The notes: generated from the letters alone by a model not told the origin. Shown: positions 23,723 through 37,430, numbered from the stretch's first letter. The stretch: DNA of 64,000 nucleotides from Pseudomonas viridiflava (GCF_900589395.1 NZ_UUIS01000031.1:1-64000); one strand, 5' to 3'. Numbers and translations: made by a program.

Positions 23723-24463
23723 TTACTGAAGGGTATCGACCTTGACGCGCAGCAGCATGTCGTCACGCCCCTGGGTCGAATAATAACGGGCATTGGCCTG
23801 ACGGTCGGCCACCGACTGGTTCTGGCTGCCGGCCAGGGTGATCCACTCGCCCAGGCGACCGCTGACCGTGCTGTCGGTGCTCTGCACCTTGATGGCGTCG
23901 GGCCGTTCCTGGCTCACGCGGTCCCGGTTGGTGCTGATGGTCAGGTGCACGATGTCGCCGGTCACGCTGGCCGTGACGTAAAAGCCCTGCGTTACGTTGC
24001 GGTACTGGGTCTCGCTTTGCGAATAACCGTAGCTGTCGGTGCGCGATGTGGTCAGCGGGATGCTCTGGCCGGTCTGGATCAGGGCCGGGCTGCCCTCGGT
24101 CGTCTGGATCTGTTGCAGGGCGCCTTCGCGGCTGTCGGTGCCATAGCTGATGACGCGCCCGCCGCCGGCGCTGCTGTCATTCTGCGCCGCCTGGTCACTG
24201 GTATCGACGCTGATCAGCAATCGCTTCGGAGTTGTATCAAGTTGCGAAAGCAGGGCACGAAGTTCGTCGATCTTGCGTGAATCGGCATTGACGATCAATT
24301 GATTGCCATGGGCGTTGACCGTGCCATCCTGGCCCAGGAAATTGCGCGCCACGGGCAGCATTTCGTCGCTGGTGCGGTAGTTGAGCGGCACGATTTCAGT
24401 GGCGGCCAGGGTCCAGGTACTCGACAGCAGCAACAGCGAGGTCAACAAGGGGCGTACGAACAT
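23723..24463 (-). CDS. Exported protein with a secretin N-terminal-type (NolW-like) domain, no secretin pore
   Basis: A 246-residue protein with a cleavable signal peptide (PLLTSLLLLSSTWTLA-ATEIV). The first domain (about 20-90) has the secretin N1/NolW pattern: EIVPLNYRTSDEMLPVARNFLGQDGTVNAHGNQLIV, then SRKIDELRALLSQLDTTPKRLLISVD. The remaining ~150 residues are Ser/Gln/Thr-rich beta sequence, with no secretin barrel signature, so it cannot form a secretin channel. No type II, III or IV pilus genes are near. GGAG lies nine bases before the ATG. It occupies the slot that holds conserved hypothetical genes near aceA in related genomes. Function unknown. Confidence 0.75.
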   Translation of the reverse strand: MFVRPLLTSLLLLSSTWTLAATEIVPLNYRTSDEMLPVARNFLGQDGTVNAHGNQLIVNADSRKIDELRALLSQLDTTPKRLLISVDTSDQAAQNDSSAGGGRVISYGTDSREGALQQIQTTEGSPALIQTGQSIPLTTSRTDSYGYSQSETQYRNVTQGFYVTASVTGDIVHLTISTNRDRVSQERPDAIKVQSTDSTVSGRLGEWITLAGSQNQSVADRQANARYYSTQGRDDMLLRVKVDTLQ

Positions 24464-24522
24464 GTCCTTTACTCCGCGAGAGCGTATCCAGGCCCTGAGT
24501 GTGTCACTTTGTGCGCCGATAG

Positions 24523-24545
24523 CAAAACGCCCCGACTCGCGGGGC
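24523..24545 (-). terminator. Intrinsic terminator downstream of the GNAT gene
   Basis: On the minus strand GCCCC-GCGAGTC-GGGGC is followed by GTTTTGCT. It lies between the GNAT gene and the secretin-N gene, separating their transcription. A second small repeat, GCTTGC-AG-GCAAGC, is beside it. Confidence 0.55.
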
Positions 24546-24612
24546 ATGCGCTTGCAGGCAAGCATGCCGCGTGAGGCGGGGCGTTGTTCATGTAGTGCCT
24601 GTGCCGGATTGC

Positions 24613-25038
24613 CTACACGGCCTCGCGACGCATGTCGACATGTGGCAGGCCGGCTTCGAGAAACTCATCGCTGACCACGTGAAAGCCAAAGCGCTCGTAG
24701 AACGCCGCAGCCTGCACCTGGGCGCTGAGCTTCTGTTGCATGAGCCCGCGTTTCTCGGCCTCCAGCAGCACCGCACCCAGCAGGGCTTCTCCGACCTTCA
24801 GGCCGCGCCAGTCCTTGAGCACCGACAGGCGTCCGACTTCGCCGTCGGGCAGCAACCGCGCCGTTCCGATCGGGTAATCGCCTTCAAAGGCCAGAAAATG
24901 CGCGGCGTCGGCATCTTCGGCGTCCCATTCAAGTTCTGGCGGCACGGCCTGTTCGGCGATGAAGACGCTTTCACGAATGCGCCGGATGGCGGCATTGTCC
25001 TTGTGCCAGTCTGCAACCGATACGCTGATTCTATTCAT
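24613..25038 (-). CDS. GNAT-family N-acetyltransferase (ElaA-like)
   Basis: A 141-residue single-domain acetyltransferase. The acetyl-CoA-binding motif A is VGRLSVLKDWRGLKVGEALL, with the pyrophosphate loop in RGLKVG, and motif B is AQVQAAAFYERFGFHVVSDEF. The N-terminal IRRIRESVFIAEQAVPPELEWDAEDADAAHFLA is typical of a small conserved GNAT subfamily. ATG at 25038 overlaps the roxA stop by eight bases (ATGAATAG), so it is coupled to roxA. The substrate is unknown. Confidence 0.85.
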   Translation of the reverse strand: MNRISVSVADWHKDNAAIRRIRESVFIAEQAVPPELEWDAEDADAAHFLAFEGDYPIGTARLLPDGEVGRLSVLKDWRGLKVGEALLGAVLLEAEKRGLMQQKLSAQVQAAAFYERFGFHVVSDEFLEAGLPHVDMRREAV

Positions 25039-26197
25039 CGGCAAATCCCAGGCTTCCTTGTTTGAGCAATTCGCAGAGCAATGTGCGTCCGTCGTCGTCT
25101 GCCAGCCATGGCCCGAGGTTTTCGATGTGCAGGGCGTCGGCCGCGCAGATCAGCTTCAGCAGGTCACGCAGCTTGCCAGGCAGCAGGCGGCTCTGGCCGC
25201 TGGCGAACAATAGCAGGTCGTCATCGACATTCGACCAGGCCATGCGCGCGCTCGGGTTGCGGATGATGATGGCGCCTTGTTCCAGGCTGTCGAGCAGGTC
25301 AGTCTCTTCCAGTTCTTCACCGCTGACCAGTTCAGGGTAACGTGGCTCGGTCATGAACTGGCCGAACCAGGTCAGCAACAGGCGCTCGTCGCTCATGTGC
25401 TCGGCCAGCAGGCCCTTGAGGCGCGCCAGGGCGTCGTGCTGGATCTGGTGTGGATCGCTCACGGGCTGTGCATCGGCGTCAGTGTAGCGTTCCTCGTCAG
25501 GAATGAACTGGCTGAGGAAATCGGTGAAATGCGTCAGTACTTCAGCTGCGCTCGGGGCGCGGAAGCCTACCGAGTAGGTCAGGCATTCATCCACGGCAAC
25601 ACCCCAATGGGCCAGGCGCGGCGGCAGGTAAAGCATGTCGCCCGGCTCCAGGGTCCATTCCTCGGTGCCTTCGAAGTCTGCCAGGATACGCAGGTCGGCG
25701 TGCTTGATCAGCGGGCTGTCGCTGTCGCACATCTGGCCGATCTTCCAGTGCCGCTGGCCGTGGCCTTGCAGCAGGAACACATCGTAGTTGTCGAAGTGCG
25801 GGCCGACGCTGCCGCCCGGCGCAGCATAACTGACCATGACATCGTCAATGCGCCAGCTGGGCAGGAAACGGAAATTTTCCAGCAGCTCGCCCACTTCCGG
25901 TACGAATTGATCGACGGCCTGCACCAGCAGGGTCCACTCGCGCTCGGGCAGGGTGCTGAAGGCATCTTCGGCAAACGGACCGCGACGCAGTTCCCACGGG
26001 CGCTCGCCCTGTTCGATGACCAGGCGCGATTCGACCTCTTCTTCCAGGGCCAGGCCTGCCAGCTCGTCCGGGTCGATCGGACTCTGGAAGTCCGGCAGCG
26101 CCTGGCGGATCAGCAGGGGCTTTTTCTGCCAGTAATCACGCAGAAAAACACGCGCGCTCATGCCGCCCAGAAGTTGAAGAGGAATATCAGGATTCAT
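25031..26197 (-). CDS. roxA: Ribosomal oxygenase RoxA (50S protein L16 arginine hydroxylase)
   Basis: A 388-residue JmjC/cupin 2-oxoglutarate- and Fe(II)-dependent oxygenase. The iron triad is His134 and Asp136 in GPHFDNYDVFLLQ and His197 in LPPRLAHWGVA. QRHWKIG follows the first strand as in E. coli YcfD, and a C-terminal winged-helix-like dimerisation part fits the family length. YcfD/RoxA hydroxylates an arginine of ribosomal protein L16. It lies next to purB and overlaps the GNAT gene. Confidence 0.9.
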   Translation of the reverse strand: MNPDIPLQLLGGMSARVFLRDYWQKKPLLIRQALPDFQSPIDPDELAGLALEEEVESRLVIEQGERPWELRRGPFAEDAFSTLPEREWTLLVQAVDQFVPEVGELLENFRFLPSWRIDDVMVSYAAPGGSVGPHFDNYDVFLLQGHGQRHWKIGQMCDSDSPLIKHADLRILADFEGTEEWTLEPGDMLYLPPRLAHWGVAVDECLTYSVGFRAPSAAEVLTHFTDFLSQFIPDEERYTDADAQPVSDPHQIQHDALARLKGLLAEHMSDERLLLTWFGQFMTEPRYPELVSGEELEETDLLDSLEQGAIIIRNPSARMAWSNVDDDLLLFASGQSRLLPGKLRDLLKLICAADALHIENLGPWLADDDGRTLLCELLKQGSLGFADE

Positions 26198-26210
26198 TTG
26201 TAAGCCCTTG

Positions 26211-26237
26211 AAATAAAAACGCCCGGCACAGCCGGGC
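26211..26237 (-). terminator. Intrinsic terminator of purB
   Basis: GCCCGGC-ACA-GCCGGGC forms a perfect stem; on the minus strand it is followed by GTTTTTATTT. It lies between the purB stop and the roxA start. Confidence 0.9.
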
Positions 26238-26258
26238 GTGTGCAGAAGTTGTTGCGGT

Positions 26259-27668
<1,410 letters not shown>

Positions 27669-27756
27669 TCATACATGAAATTGCCGGCCCACTGGGGACA
27701 GTCGACCGGCGTAGATAGCGTCGAGCCTGAAGGTTTAAAAAGAGAGGCGCGGCGTT

Positions 27757-28377
27757 TCAGCCGTGCATCAACGTGTAGAGTTCTTTCAATAACTTGCGGC
27801 GGCTGAATACCAGCTGCCAGCGATGGCCGCCAACTTGTCGCCACAAGCGAGCCGAGCGAATGCCGGCCAGCAGCAGCGCGCGGATGCGTGACGCATTGCT
27901 CGGCTGCTGCAGGTTGCGCATGTCGCCATGCACCTGGATACGCTGGCGCAAGGTGCTCAAGGTGTCCTGGTACAGGGCGCCGGCGGCGGCAATCACATTT
28001 TCATGCGCAATGCCGAAATGCTCGACCTGCGACTGGATCTGCGGCAAGCGCTTGCCGATCACGCCCAGCATGTCGTCGCGCTTGGCCAGCTGGCGCTCAA
28101 GGCCCAGCATCGACAGGGCGTAGCGCAGCGGCTCGCGCTGCAGGGTGCCGGGGTCGCGCTCAAGAGCACTGGCCAGGGCGCGATAGCCCTCGCGCAGGCA
28201 CTGGTCATTGCCGCCGTACACATCCAGGGTGTCCTTGGGGTTGAGCACCAGCAGGCTGCCAAGCATGCAGCCCAGGTCTGCTTCGCTGACCTGACCGGTC
28301 TTGGCCAGGCGGTCGACCAGAATGGCGGTCTGAAAAACACCGCCCAGGGCGATCAATTGTTCCTGAATCGGGGTCAT
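27757..28377 (-). CDS. hflD: HflD family membrane-associated protein
   Basis: A 206-residue all-helical protein of the HflD family, peripheral to the inner membrane. In E. coli it affects lambda lysogeny by binding CII; the cellular role is unclear. Recognised by [50 protein letters not shown] and by position between mnmA and purB. ATG at 28377 overlaps the mnmA stop by one base (TGATG). Confidence 0.92.
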   Translation of the reverse strand: MTPIQEQLIALGGVFQTAILVDRLAKTGQVSEADLGCMLGSLLVLNPKDTLDVYGGNDQCLREGYRALASALERDPGTLQREPLRYALSMLGLERQLAKRDDMLGVIGKRLPQIQSQVEHFGIAHENVIAAAGALYQDTLSTLRQRIQVHGDMRNLQQPSNASRIRALLLAGIRSARLWRQVGGHRWQLVFSRRKLLKELYTLMHG

Positions 28378-29513
28378 CAAGGCTTGTCCTTGCTGTGCCA
28401 GGGCTCGGCCGTTTCGATCACGCCACCGCCCAGGCAGATTTCGCCATCATAGAACACCACCGATTGCCCGGGGGTCACGGCACGTTGAGGGTCGTCGAAG
28501 ACCGCGCGATAGCCACCGGCGGTCTTTTCCAGGGTGCAGCCCTGGTCGCCCTGGCGGTAGCGCACCTTGGCCGTCAGGCGGCGCGGGCTGTCGAGGTCGA
28601 CCGGGTTGACCCAGTAGATCTGCGAGGCCAGCAGGGCTCGGGAAAACAGCCATGGGTGATCGTTGCCCTGGCCGACGATCAGTTCGTTGGTCGTCAGGTC
28701 CTTTTCCAGCACATACCAAGGCTCGTCGCCGGCATCCTTCAGGCCGCCGATGCCCAGGCCCTGACGCTGACCGATGGTGTGGTACATCAGGCCGCTGTGA
28801 CGGCCGATCACTTCACCTTCGGTGGTCTTGATCTCGCCGGGCTGGGCGGGCAGGTACTGGCGCAGGAAGTCGGTGAAGCGCCGTTCACCGATAAAGCAGA
28901 TGCCGGTGGAGTCCTTCTTGCGTGCCGTGGCCAGGCCATGCTGCTCGGCGATGGCGCGTACCTCGGGCTTTTCCAGCTCGCCGACCGGGAACAGGGTGCG
29001 GGCAATCTGCTCGCCGCCCACGGCGTGCAGGAAGTAGCTCTGGTCCTTGTTCGGGTCCAGGCCCTTGAGCAGCTCGGTGCGCCCGTCGAGGTCGCGGCGG
29101 CGCACGTAATGGCCGGTGGCGATCAGGTCGGCGCCCAGGCTCAGCGCGTAGTCGAGGAACGCCTTGAACTTGATTTCCCGGTTGCACAGGATGTCCGGGT
29201 TGGGCGTGCGGCCGGCCTTGTATTCTTCCAGAAAATGCTCGAACACATGGTCCCAGTACTCGGCGGCAAAGTTGGCCGTGTGCAGCTTGATACCGATGCG
29301 GTCACACACGGCCTGGGCGTCGGCCAGGTCTTCGCGGGCGGTGCAGTATTCCGTGCCGTCGTCTTCTTCCCAGTTCTTCATGAACAGGCCTTCCACCTGG
29401 TAGCCCTGCTGCAGCAGCAGAACGGCGGAAACGGAAGAGTCCACGCCGCCGGACATGCCGACAATGACGCGTGGTTTTTCAGTGTTCGAAAGGGCTGGAT
29501 CAGACATGGGCAT
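28377..29513 (-). CDS. mnmA: tRNA 2-thiouridylase MnmA
   Basis: A 378-residue enzyme that places the 2-thio group on U34 of tRNA Lys, Glu and Gln. The ATP PP-loop SGGVDSS is at 21-27. The catalytic cysteines lie in [12 protein letters not shown] and [12 protein letters not shown], and the tRNA-binding GHYVRR block is present. An alternative ATG two codons in (MSDPAL) is equally possible. Sulfur reaches MnmA through the Tus relay, whose genes also lie in this window at 49.5-50.9 kb. Confidence 0.97.
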   Translation of the reverse strand: MPMSDPALSNTEKPRVIVGMSGGVDSSVSAVLLLQQGYQVEGLFMKNWEEDDGTEYCTAREDLADAQAVCDRIGIKLHTANFAAEYWDHVFEHFLEEYKAGRTPNPDILCNREIKFKAFLDYALSLGADLIATGHYVRRRDLDGRTELLKGLDPNKDQSYFLHAVGGEQIARTLFPVGELEKPEVRAIAEQHGLATARKKDSTGICFIGERRFTDFLRQYLPAQPGEIKTTEGEVIGRHSGLMYHTIGQRQGLGIGGLKDAGDEPWYVLEKDLTTNELIVGQGNDHPWLFSRALLASQIYWVNPVDLDSPRRLTAKVRYRQGDQGCTLEKTAGGYRAVFDDPQRAVTPGQSVVFYDGEICLGGGVIETAEPWHSKDKP

Positions 29514-29566
29514 TCAACAGCTGTGGTGAAAAGGACGCGATTCTATCAGGCCGCAAGTGTCGCGTC

Positions 29567-30013
29567 TCACGCCTTGTCGCGCAGCAGGGCAAGACTGAAG
29601 CGTTCGCCGGTCAGGTAATCGTCCACGCAGCGCAGCACCAGTTCGCTGCGCCAGCGTGGCTGTTGCTCCAGCAGTTGTTCGCGGCTGAGCCAGACCGGGC
29701 CGATGATGCCTTCGTCCAGCCGATAGTCGGGATGATGGCGCAGCGCCTTGGCGGCAAAGCAGATGCGCTGGTAGGTCACGCCGTTGCTGGGCGCGGTGTA
29801 CAGGTAGATGCCCACCACACCGGTCAGCTCCACATCCCAGCCGGTTTCTTCCAGCGTCTCGCGCACGGCGGCCCGTTGCAGGCTTTCGTTCGGGTCCAGG
29901 TGGCCGGCGGGCTGGTTGAGCACCGGCTGGCCTTGTTGCAGCTCCTCGACGAACAGGAAGCGTCCCTGGTCTTCGACGAGGGTGGCAACGGTGACGTGGG
30001 CTTGCCAATTCAT
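29567..30013 (-). CDS. nudJ: Nudix hydrolase, NudJ-like
   Basis: A 148-residue Nudix protein. The Nudix box is complete: GHLDPNESLQRAAVRETLEETGWDV, with the metal-binding REtxEE core. The N-terminus (WQAHVTVATLVEDQGRFLFVEE) and position beside mnmA match E. coli NudJ (YmfB), a pyrophosphatase acting on thiamine and nucleotide precursors. Substrate assignment rests on synteny. Confidence 0.85.
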   Translation of the reverse strand: MNWQAHVTVATLVEDQGRFLFVEELQQGQPVLNQPAGHLDPNESLQRAAVRETLEETGWDVELTGVVGIYLYTAPSNGVTYQRICFAAKALRHHPDYRLDEGIIGPVWLSREQLLEQQPRWRSELVLRCVDDYLTGERFSLALLRDKA

Positions 30014-30040
30014 GGGCCTTTCTCCAGAAGTGGTGGCGGT

Positions 30041-30072
30041 AAAAACAACAACCCCGGCGCATGGGCCGGGGT
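30041..30072 (-). terminator. Intrinsic terminator of idh
   Basis: ACCCCGGC-GCATGG-GCCGGGGT, followed on the minus strand by TGTTGTTTTT, just past the idh stop. Confidence 0.9.
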
Positions 30073-30094
30073 CGTTGTGTCTCAGTGTTGCACC

Positions 30095-32779
<2,685 letters not shown>

Positions 32780-34036
32780 ATGCAATACAAGAACATTACA
32801 ATTCCCGCCACCGGCGAGCGCATCACCCTCAACCCCGATCACTCCCTGAATGTGCCCGATCGGCCGATCATTCCTTATGTAGAGGGTGATGGCATCGGTG
32901 CGGACATTACCCCCGCCATGCTCAAGGTCGTGGATGCCGCTGTCGAAAAGGCCTACCACGGCGTGCGCCGGATTGCCTGGATGGAAATCTTTGCGGGCGA
33001 AAAGGCCACGCGTGTCTACAGCCCTGACACCTGGCTACCTGACGAAACCCTGGATGCAGTCCGGGAGTTTGTCGTGTCCATCAAGGGGCCGCTGACCACG
33101 CCGGTCGGTGGTGGCATCCGCTCGCTCAACGTCGCCTTGCGCCAGCAACTGGACCTGTATGTGTGCCTGCGGCCTGTGCGCTGGTTTGCCGGCGTGCCCA
33201 GCCCCGTCAGAAGGCCCGGTGAGGTCGATATGGTGATTTTTCGCGAAAATTCCGAGGACATCTACGCCGGTATCGAGTGGCAGGCCGGTTCGCCGGAGGC
33301 TGACAAGGTCATCCGTTTTCTCAAGGAGGAAATGGGTGTGCATCGTCTGCGGTTTGCGCACGACTGCGGGATTGGCATCAAGCCGGTGTCGCGCGAGGGT
33401 ACGATGCGTCTGGTGCGCAAGGCGCTGCAGTATGCCGTTGATCATGACCGCCGCTCGGTCACCATCGTACACAAGGGCAACATCATGAAATACACCGAAG
33501 GCGCCTTCAAGGAATGGGCCTACGAAGTGGCCATGGGCGAGTTTGGCGCCACGCCGCTTGATGGCGGGCCGTGGCTGCGTTTTACCAATGCGCAGACAGG
33601 GCGTGAAATCATCGTCAAGGATGTGATTGCCGACGCGATGCTGCAGCAGGTGCTGTTGCGTCCGGCCGAGTACGACGTGATCGCAACACTCAATCTCAAT
33701 GGTGACTACCTTTCCGATGCCCTGGCAGCCCAGGTCGGTGGAATCGGCATTGCGCCCGGCGCCAACCTGTCCGATGAGGTGGCCATGTTCGAGGCTACGC
33801 ACGGCACGGCCCCCGGCTACGCGGGCAAGGATCAGGTCAACCCGGGGTCCTTGATCCTTTCGGCGGAAATGATGCTGCGCCACCTGGGGTGGGAAGAGGC
33901 GGCTGATCGTGTGATCAGGGGGCTGGAGGGGGCCATTTCGGCCAGGACGGTCACTTACGACTTCGAGCGCTTGATGGACGGCGCAACGCGGGTGTCCTGC
34001 TCGGGATTTGGGGAGGCGATCATTGCGCACATGTGA
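32780..34036 (+). CDS. icd: NADP-dependent isocitrate dehydrogenase (dimeric)
   Basis: A 418-residue TCA-cycle enzyme, same length class as E. coli Icd (416). The isocitrate loop [20 protein letters not shown] contains the serine that AceK phosphorylates in E. coli. [25 protein letters not shown] and [15 protein letters not shown] are the family blocks. GGAG lies before the ATG at 32780, the preferred start over one four codons earlier. Ser phosphorylation would divert isocitrate to AceA; no aceK is in the window. Confidence 0.96.
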   Translation: MQYKNITIPATGERITLNPDHSLNVPDRPIIPYVEGDGIGADITPAMLKVVDAAVEKAYHGVRRIAWMEIFAGEKATRVYSPDTWLPDETLDAVREFVVSIKGPLTTPVGGGIRSLNVALRQQLDLYVCLRPVRWFAGVPSPVRRPGEVDMVIFRENSEDIYAGIEWQAGSPEADKVIRFLKEEMGVHRLRFAHDCGIGIKPVSREGTMRLVRKALQYAVDHDRRSVTIVHKGNIMKYTEGAFKEWAYEVAMGEFGATPLDGGPWLRFTNAQTGREIIVKDVIADAMLQQVLLRPAEYDVIATLNLNGDYLSDALAAQVGGIGIAPGANLSDEVAMFEATHGTAPGYAGKDQVNPGSLILSAEMMLRHLGWEEAADRVIRGLEGAISARTVTYDFERLMDGATRVSCSGFGEAIIAHM

Positions 34037-34060
34037 AAGGTGCGATGCGGGCTTTTCAAC

Positions 34061-34100
34061 GCCGGGCGGCCGGTTCAATCATCTGAACCGGCCGCCCGGC
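34061..34100. terminator. Long perfect hairpin between icd and cspD
   Basis: A 17-bp perfect stem (34061-34077 with 34084-34100, core CCGGGCGGCCGGTT) around a six-base loop. It lies between convergent icd and cspD, 24 bases past the icd stop. It lacks a strong T run on either side, so it acts either as a bidirectional terminator of unusual strength or as a 3'-end stabiliser. Confidence 0.65.
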
Positions 34101-34135
34101 AGTCTTGCATGACTGGCGTTTTGCGGTGGTTCGCC

Positions 34136-34405
34136 TCAGGCGGGCACGTTGGACGCTTTTACGGCTGCACTCGATGTCTCGGCCGGCTTGACAGCGCTGA
34201 CGGGCGCGGGCGAAATCTCTACTGCGTGCAAGCCCTTGGGCCCCTGAATAATCTCAAACTGCACTGGCTGACCAGCCTTGAGTGTTTTGTAGCCTTCCAT
34301 CCTAATAGCTGAATAATGTGCGAACAGATCTTCATCCCGCCCGTCGGCCAGGATAAATCCATAACCTTTTGCATTATTGAACCACTTGACTTTACCACTG
34401 AGCAT
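34136..34405 (-). CDS. cspD: Cold-shock-domain protein CspD
   Basis: An 89-residue protein: an OB-fold cold-shock domain with RNP1 KGYGFI and RNP2-like DLFAHYSAI, beginning MLSGKVKWFNNAKG. A ~25-residue Ala/Ser/Val-rich tail (PAPVSAVKPAETSSAAVKAS) is added, absent in minimal Csp proteins. In E. coli CspD blocks replication in stationary phase and is degraded by Lon. The start at 34405 is favoured because GAGG then has normal spacing. It diverges from clpS, the conserved arrangement. Confidence 0.93.
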   Translation of the reverse strand: MLSGKVKWFNNAKGYGFILADGRDEDLFAHYSAIRMEGYKTLKAGQPVQFEIIQGPKGLHAVEISPAPVSAVKPAETSSAAVKASNVPA

Positions 34406-34641
34406 AGCCATATCCCTCTGCAAAGGACTCCGTCTGGAGTATCATCCACCTCAATCCGCCTGACCTGAAAATTTTGGTTGACTGCGCGGACCCTTTTTAC
34501 CCAATGTGGGCTCTATTGTTTGTAACACCGTTTAGCTGATAGTCAAGGTCATGCGGCAGTCCATGTCATGAAAAACCGGTTGGACAGCGGCCACTTGCTA
34601 TTAGTTCACTCCGACTTTTCCAAACCGAACATTCTTTTCCC

Positions 34642-35016
34642 ATGCATGCAATCAGCAAGATTCGACTAACATTCAATCAGGATGGTCCTCGGTCAAACGA
34701 GGGCGCACACGAAGACGATGCGTCGGGCGTAGCCGTACAGGACGCAAAGCCGACTCTGCAGGCGCCACCGATGTATAAGGTGGTTTTGTTTAACGATGAT
34801 TACACTCCGATGGAATTCGTGGTCGAAGTATTGGAGGTGTTTTTCAACCTGAATCGTGAGCTGGCCACCAAGATCATGCTGGCCGTCCATACAGAGGGAC
34901 GGGCAGTCTGCGGATTGTTTACCCGCGACATCGCCGAGACCAAGGCCATGCAGGTCAACCAATACGCCAGGGAAAGCCAGCATCCACTACTCTGTGAGAT
35001 CGAGAAGGACGGTTAA
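34642..35016 (+). CDS. clpS: ClpS N-degron adaptor
   Basis: A 124-residue adaptor that delivers proteins with N-terminal Leu, Phe, Trp or Tyr to ClpAP. After a flexible ~40-residue N-terminal extension, the core reads [20 protein letters not shown]; the [10 protein letters not shown] segment holds the N-degron pocket residues. [20 protein letters not shown] follows. Thirty bases upstream of clpA, in the same direction. The 236 bases before it, shared with cspD, hold the divergent promoters; on the cspD strand TTGACT-N16-TACAAA (34546-34519) is a weak candidate. Confidence 0.95.
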   Translation: MHAISKIRLTFNQDGPRSNEGAHEDDASGVAVQDAKPTLQAPPMYKVVLFNDDYTPMEFVVEVLEVFFNLNRELATKIMLAVHTEGRAVCGLFTRDIAETKAMQVNQYARESQHPLLCEIEKDG

Positions 35017-35046
35017 ACGCCGACCACTTGGGTATGAGGTGAAGCT

Positions 35047-37320
35047 ATGTTAAACCGTGAGCTCGAAGTCACCCTCAATCTGGCCTTCAAGGAAGCGCGC
35101 TCGAAGCGTCATGAGTTCATGACCGTCGAACACCTCCTGCTGGCCTTATTGGACAACGAGGCTGCAGCCACTGTCTTGCGTGCCTGCGGCGCAAACCTCG
35201 ATAAGCTCAAGCGTGATCTGCAGGAGTTCATCGACTCCACCACACCACTGATCCCGGTTCATGACGAGGATCGTGAGACCCAGCCGACGCTCGGGTTCCA
35301 GCGCGTGCTGCAACGCGCCGTATTCCATGTGCAAAGCTCCGGCAAGCGCGAAGTCACCGGTGCCAATGTACTGGTAGCGATCTTCAGCGAACAGGAAAGC
35401 CAGGCCGTGTTTCTGCTCAAGCAGCAGAGCGTGGCCCGGATCGATGTCGTCAACTACATTGCCCACGGAATCTCCAAGGTTCCAGGGCACGGCGAACACT
35501 CTTCCGAAGGTGAGCAAGATATGCAGGACGACGAGGGCGGTGAGGCTTCTTCCTCAGGCAATCCTCTGGATGCCTATGCCAGCAATCTGAACGAGCAGGC
35601 CCGCCAAGGGCGTATCGACCCGCTGGTCGGCCGTGAGTCCGAGGTCGAGCGCGTAGCGCAGATCCTTGCTCGTCGTCGCAAGAACAATCCGCTGCTGGTC
35701 GGTGAGGCCGGTGTCGGCAAGACCGCCATCGCCGAGGGCCTGGCCAAGCGCATCGTCGACAACCAGGTGCCGGACCTGCTGGCCAACAGTGTCGTGTATT
35801 CCCTTGACCTGGGCGCGCTGCTGGCGGGTACCAAATACCGCGGCGATTTCGAGAAGCGTTTCAAGGCGCTGCTCAATGAGCTTCGAAAGCGTCCGCATGC
35901 CATTCTGTTCATCGATGAAATCCACACCATCATCGGTGCCGGTGCGGCTTCCGGTGGCGTGATGGATGCCTCCAACCTGCTCAAGCCGCTGCTGTCTTCG
36001 GGTGATATCCGTTGCATCGGTTCGACCACGTTCCAGGAGTTTCGCGGCATCTTTGAAAAAGACCGTGCACTGGCGCGTCGCTTCCAGAAGGTCGACGTGT
36101 CCGAGCCGTCGGTGGAAGACACCATCGGTATCCTCAGGGGGCTCAAGGGGCGTTTCGAGCAGCATCACGATATCGAGTACAGCGATGAAGCCCTGCGTGC
36201 TGCGGCCGAGCTGGCCTCGCGCTACATCAATGATCGTCACATGCCCGACAAGGCCATTGATGTGATTGACGAGGCGGGTGCCTACCAGCGCCTGCAGCCG
36301 GTCGAGAAACGCGTCAAGCGCATCGAGGTCCTGCATGTCGAAGACATCGTGGCCAAGATTGCGCGGATTCCGCCCAAGCACGTCAATAGCTCCGACAAGG
36401 AACTGCTGCGTAACCTGGAGCGTGATCTCAAACTGACCGTGTTCGGCCAGGATGCGGCCATCGATTCGCTGTCCACGGCCATCAAGCTTTCGCGTGCCGG
36501 CCTGAAGTCGCCTGACAAGCCTGTAGGTTCGTTCCTGTTCGCAGGTCCCACCGGTGTCGGCAAGACCGAAGCGGCGCGTCAGCTGGCCAAGGCCCTGGGT
36601 GTGGAGCTGGTGCGCTTCGACATGTCCGAGTATATGGAGCGGCATACCGTTTCGCGTCTGATCGGTGCGCCGCCGGGCTATGTCGGCTTCGACCAGGGCG
36701 GTCTGCTCACTGAGGCCATCACCAAGCAGCCACACTGCGTGCTGTTGCTCGATGAGATCGAAAAGGCCCACCCGGAAGTCTTCAATCTGCTGTTGCAGGT
36801 CATGGACCACGGTACGCTGACCGACAACAACGGTCGCAAGGCGGACTTCCGCAACGTGATCCTGATCATGACCACCAACGCTGGCGCCGAGACCGCTTCA
36901 CGGGCCTCGATCGGCTTCACTCACCAGGATCACTCCTCCGATGCCATGGAAGTGATCAAGAAGAGCTTCACGCCCGAGTTCCGCAACCGCCTGGACACCA
37001 TTATCCAGTTCGGCCGGCTCAGTCATGAGGTCATCAAAAGCGTGGTCGACAAGTTCCTTACCGAACTGCAGGCGCAGCTGGAAGACAAGCGGGTTCTGCT
37101 CGAAGTCTCCGATGCGGCGCGCAGCTGGCTGGCGCAGGGTGGCTACGACGCTGCCATGGGCGCAAGGCCGATGGCGCGCCTGATCCAGGACCGGATCAAG
37201 CGTCCGCTGGCTGAAGAGATCCTGTTCGGCGAGCTGTCCGACCACGGGGGTGTGGTGCATATCGACATCAAGGATGGCGAAATCACCTTCGACTACGAAA
37301 CCACTGCAGAAATGGCCTGA
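35047..37320 (+). CDS. clpA: ATP-dependent Clp protease ATPase ClpA
   Basis: A 757-residue unfoldase with two AAA+ modules, partner of ClpP and ClpS. The N domain (1-145) is a double Clp-N repeat. Walker A of D1 is GEAGVGKTA at ~219, and of D2 GPTGVGKTE at ~500. Walker B motifs are ILFIDEIHTI and VLLLDEIEKAH. Acidic residues 160-170 form the N-D1 linker. No ClpB-type middle coiled coil, which separates it from ClpB. Length matches E. coli ClpA (758). Confidence 0.97.
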   Translation: MLNRELEVTLNLAFKEARSKRHEFMTVEHLLLALLDNEAAATVLRACGANLDKLKRDLQEFIDSTTPLIPVHDEDRETQPTLGFQRVLQRAVFHVQSSGKREVTGANVLVAIFSEQESQAVFLLKQQSVARIDVVNYIAHGISKVPGHGEHSSEGEQDMQDDEGGEASSSGNPLDAYASNLNEQARQGRIDPLVGRESEVERVAQILARRRKNNPLLVGEAGVGKTAIAEGLAKRIVDNQVPDLLANSVVYSLDLGALLAGTKYRGDFEKRFKALLNELRKRPHAILFIDEIHTIIGAGAASGGVMDASNLLKPLLSSGDIRCIGSTTFQEFRGIFEKDRALARRFQKVDVSEPSVEDTIGILRGLKGRFEQHHDIEYSDEALRAAAELASRYINDRHMPDKAIDVIDEAGAYQRLQPVEKRVKRIEVLHVEDIVAKIARIPPKHVNSSDKELLRNLERDLKLTVFGQDAAIDSLSTAIKLSRAGLKSPDKPVGSFLFAGPTGVGKTEAARQLAKALGVELVRFDMSEYMERHTVSRLIGAPPGYVGFDQGGLLTEAITKQPHCVLLLDEIEKAHPEVFNLLLQVMDHGTLTDNNGRKADFRNVILIMTTNAGAETASRASIGFTHQDHSSDAMEVIKKSFTPEFRNRLDTIIQFGRLSHEVIKSVVDKFLTELQAQLEDKRVLLEVSDAARSWLAQGGYDAAMGARPMARLIQDRIKRPLAEEILFGELSDHGGVVHIDIKDGEITFDYETTAEMA

Positions 37321-37382
37321 GGCCTCGCTGCCCGTCTCCCACGAGGCGGGCAGCGCGGCGGATGCACAGGCAGGCTCCAGAA

Positions 37383-37415
37383 ACGACAAAGCCCGGCAAT
37401 GCCGGGCTTTGTCGT
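37383..37415. terminator. Bidirectional terminator between clpA and infA
   Basis: A 15-bp perfect stem (ACGACAAAGCCCGGC / GCCGGGCTTTGTCGT) around AAT, between convergent clpA and infA. The A-rich and T-rich stem ends allow termination in both directions. Confidence 0.85.
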
Positions 37416-37430
37416 CTAAAGCGTGCGTAC

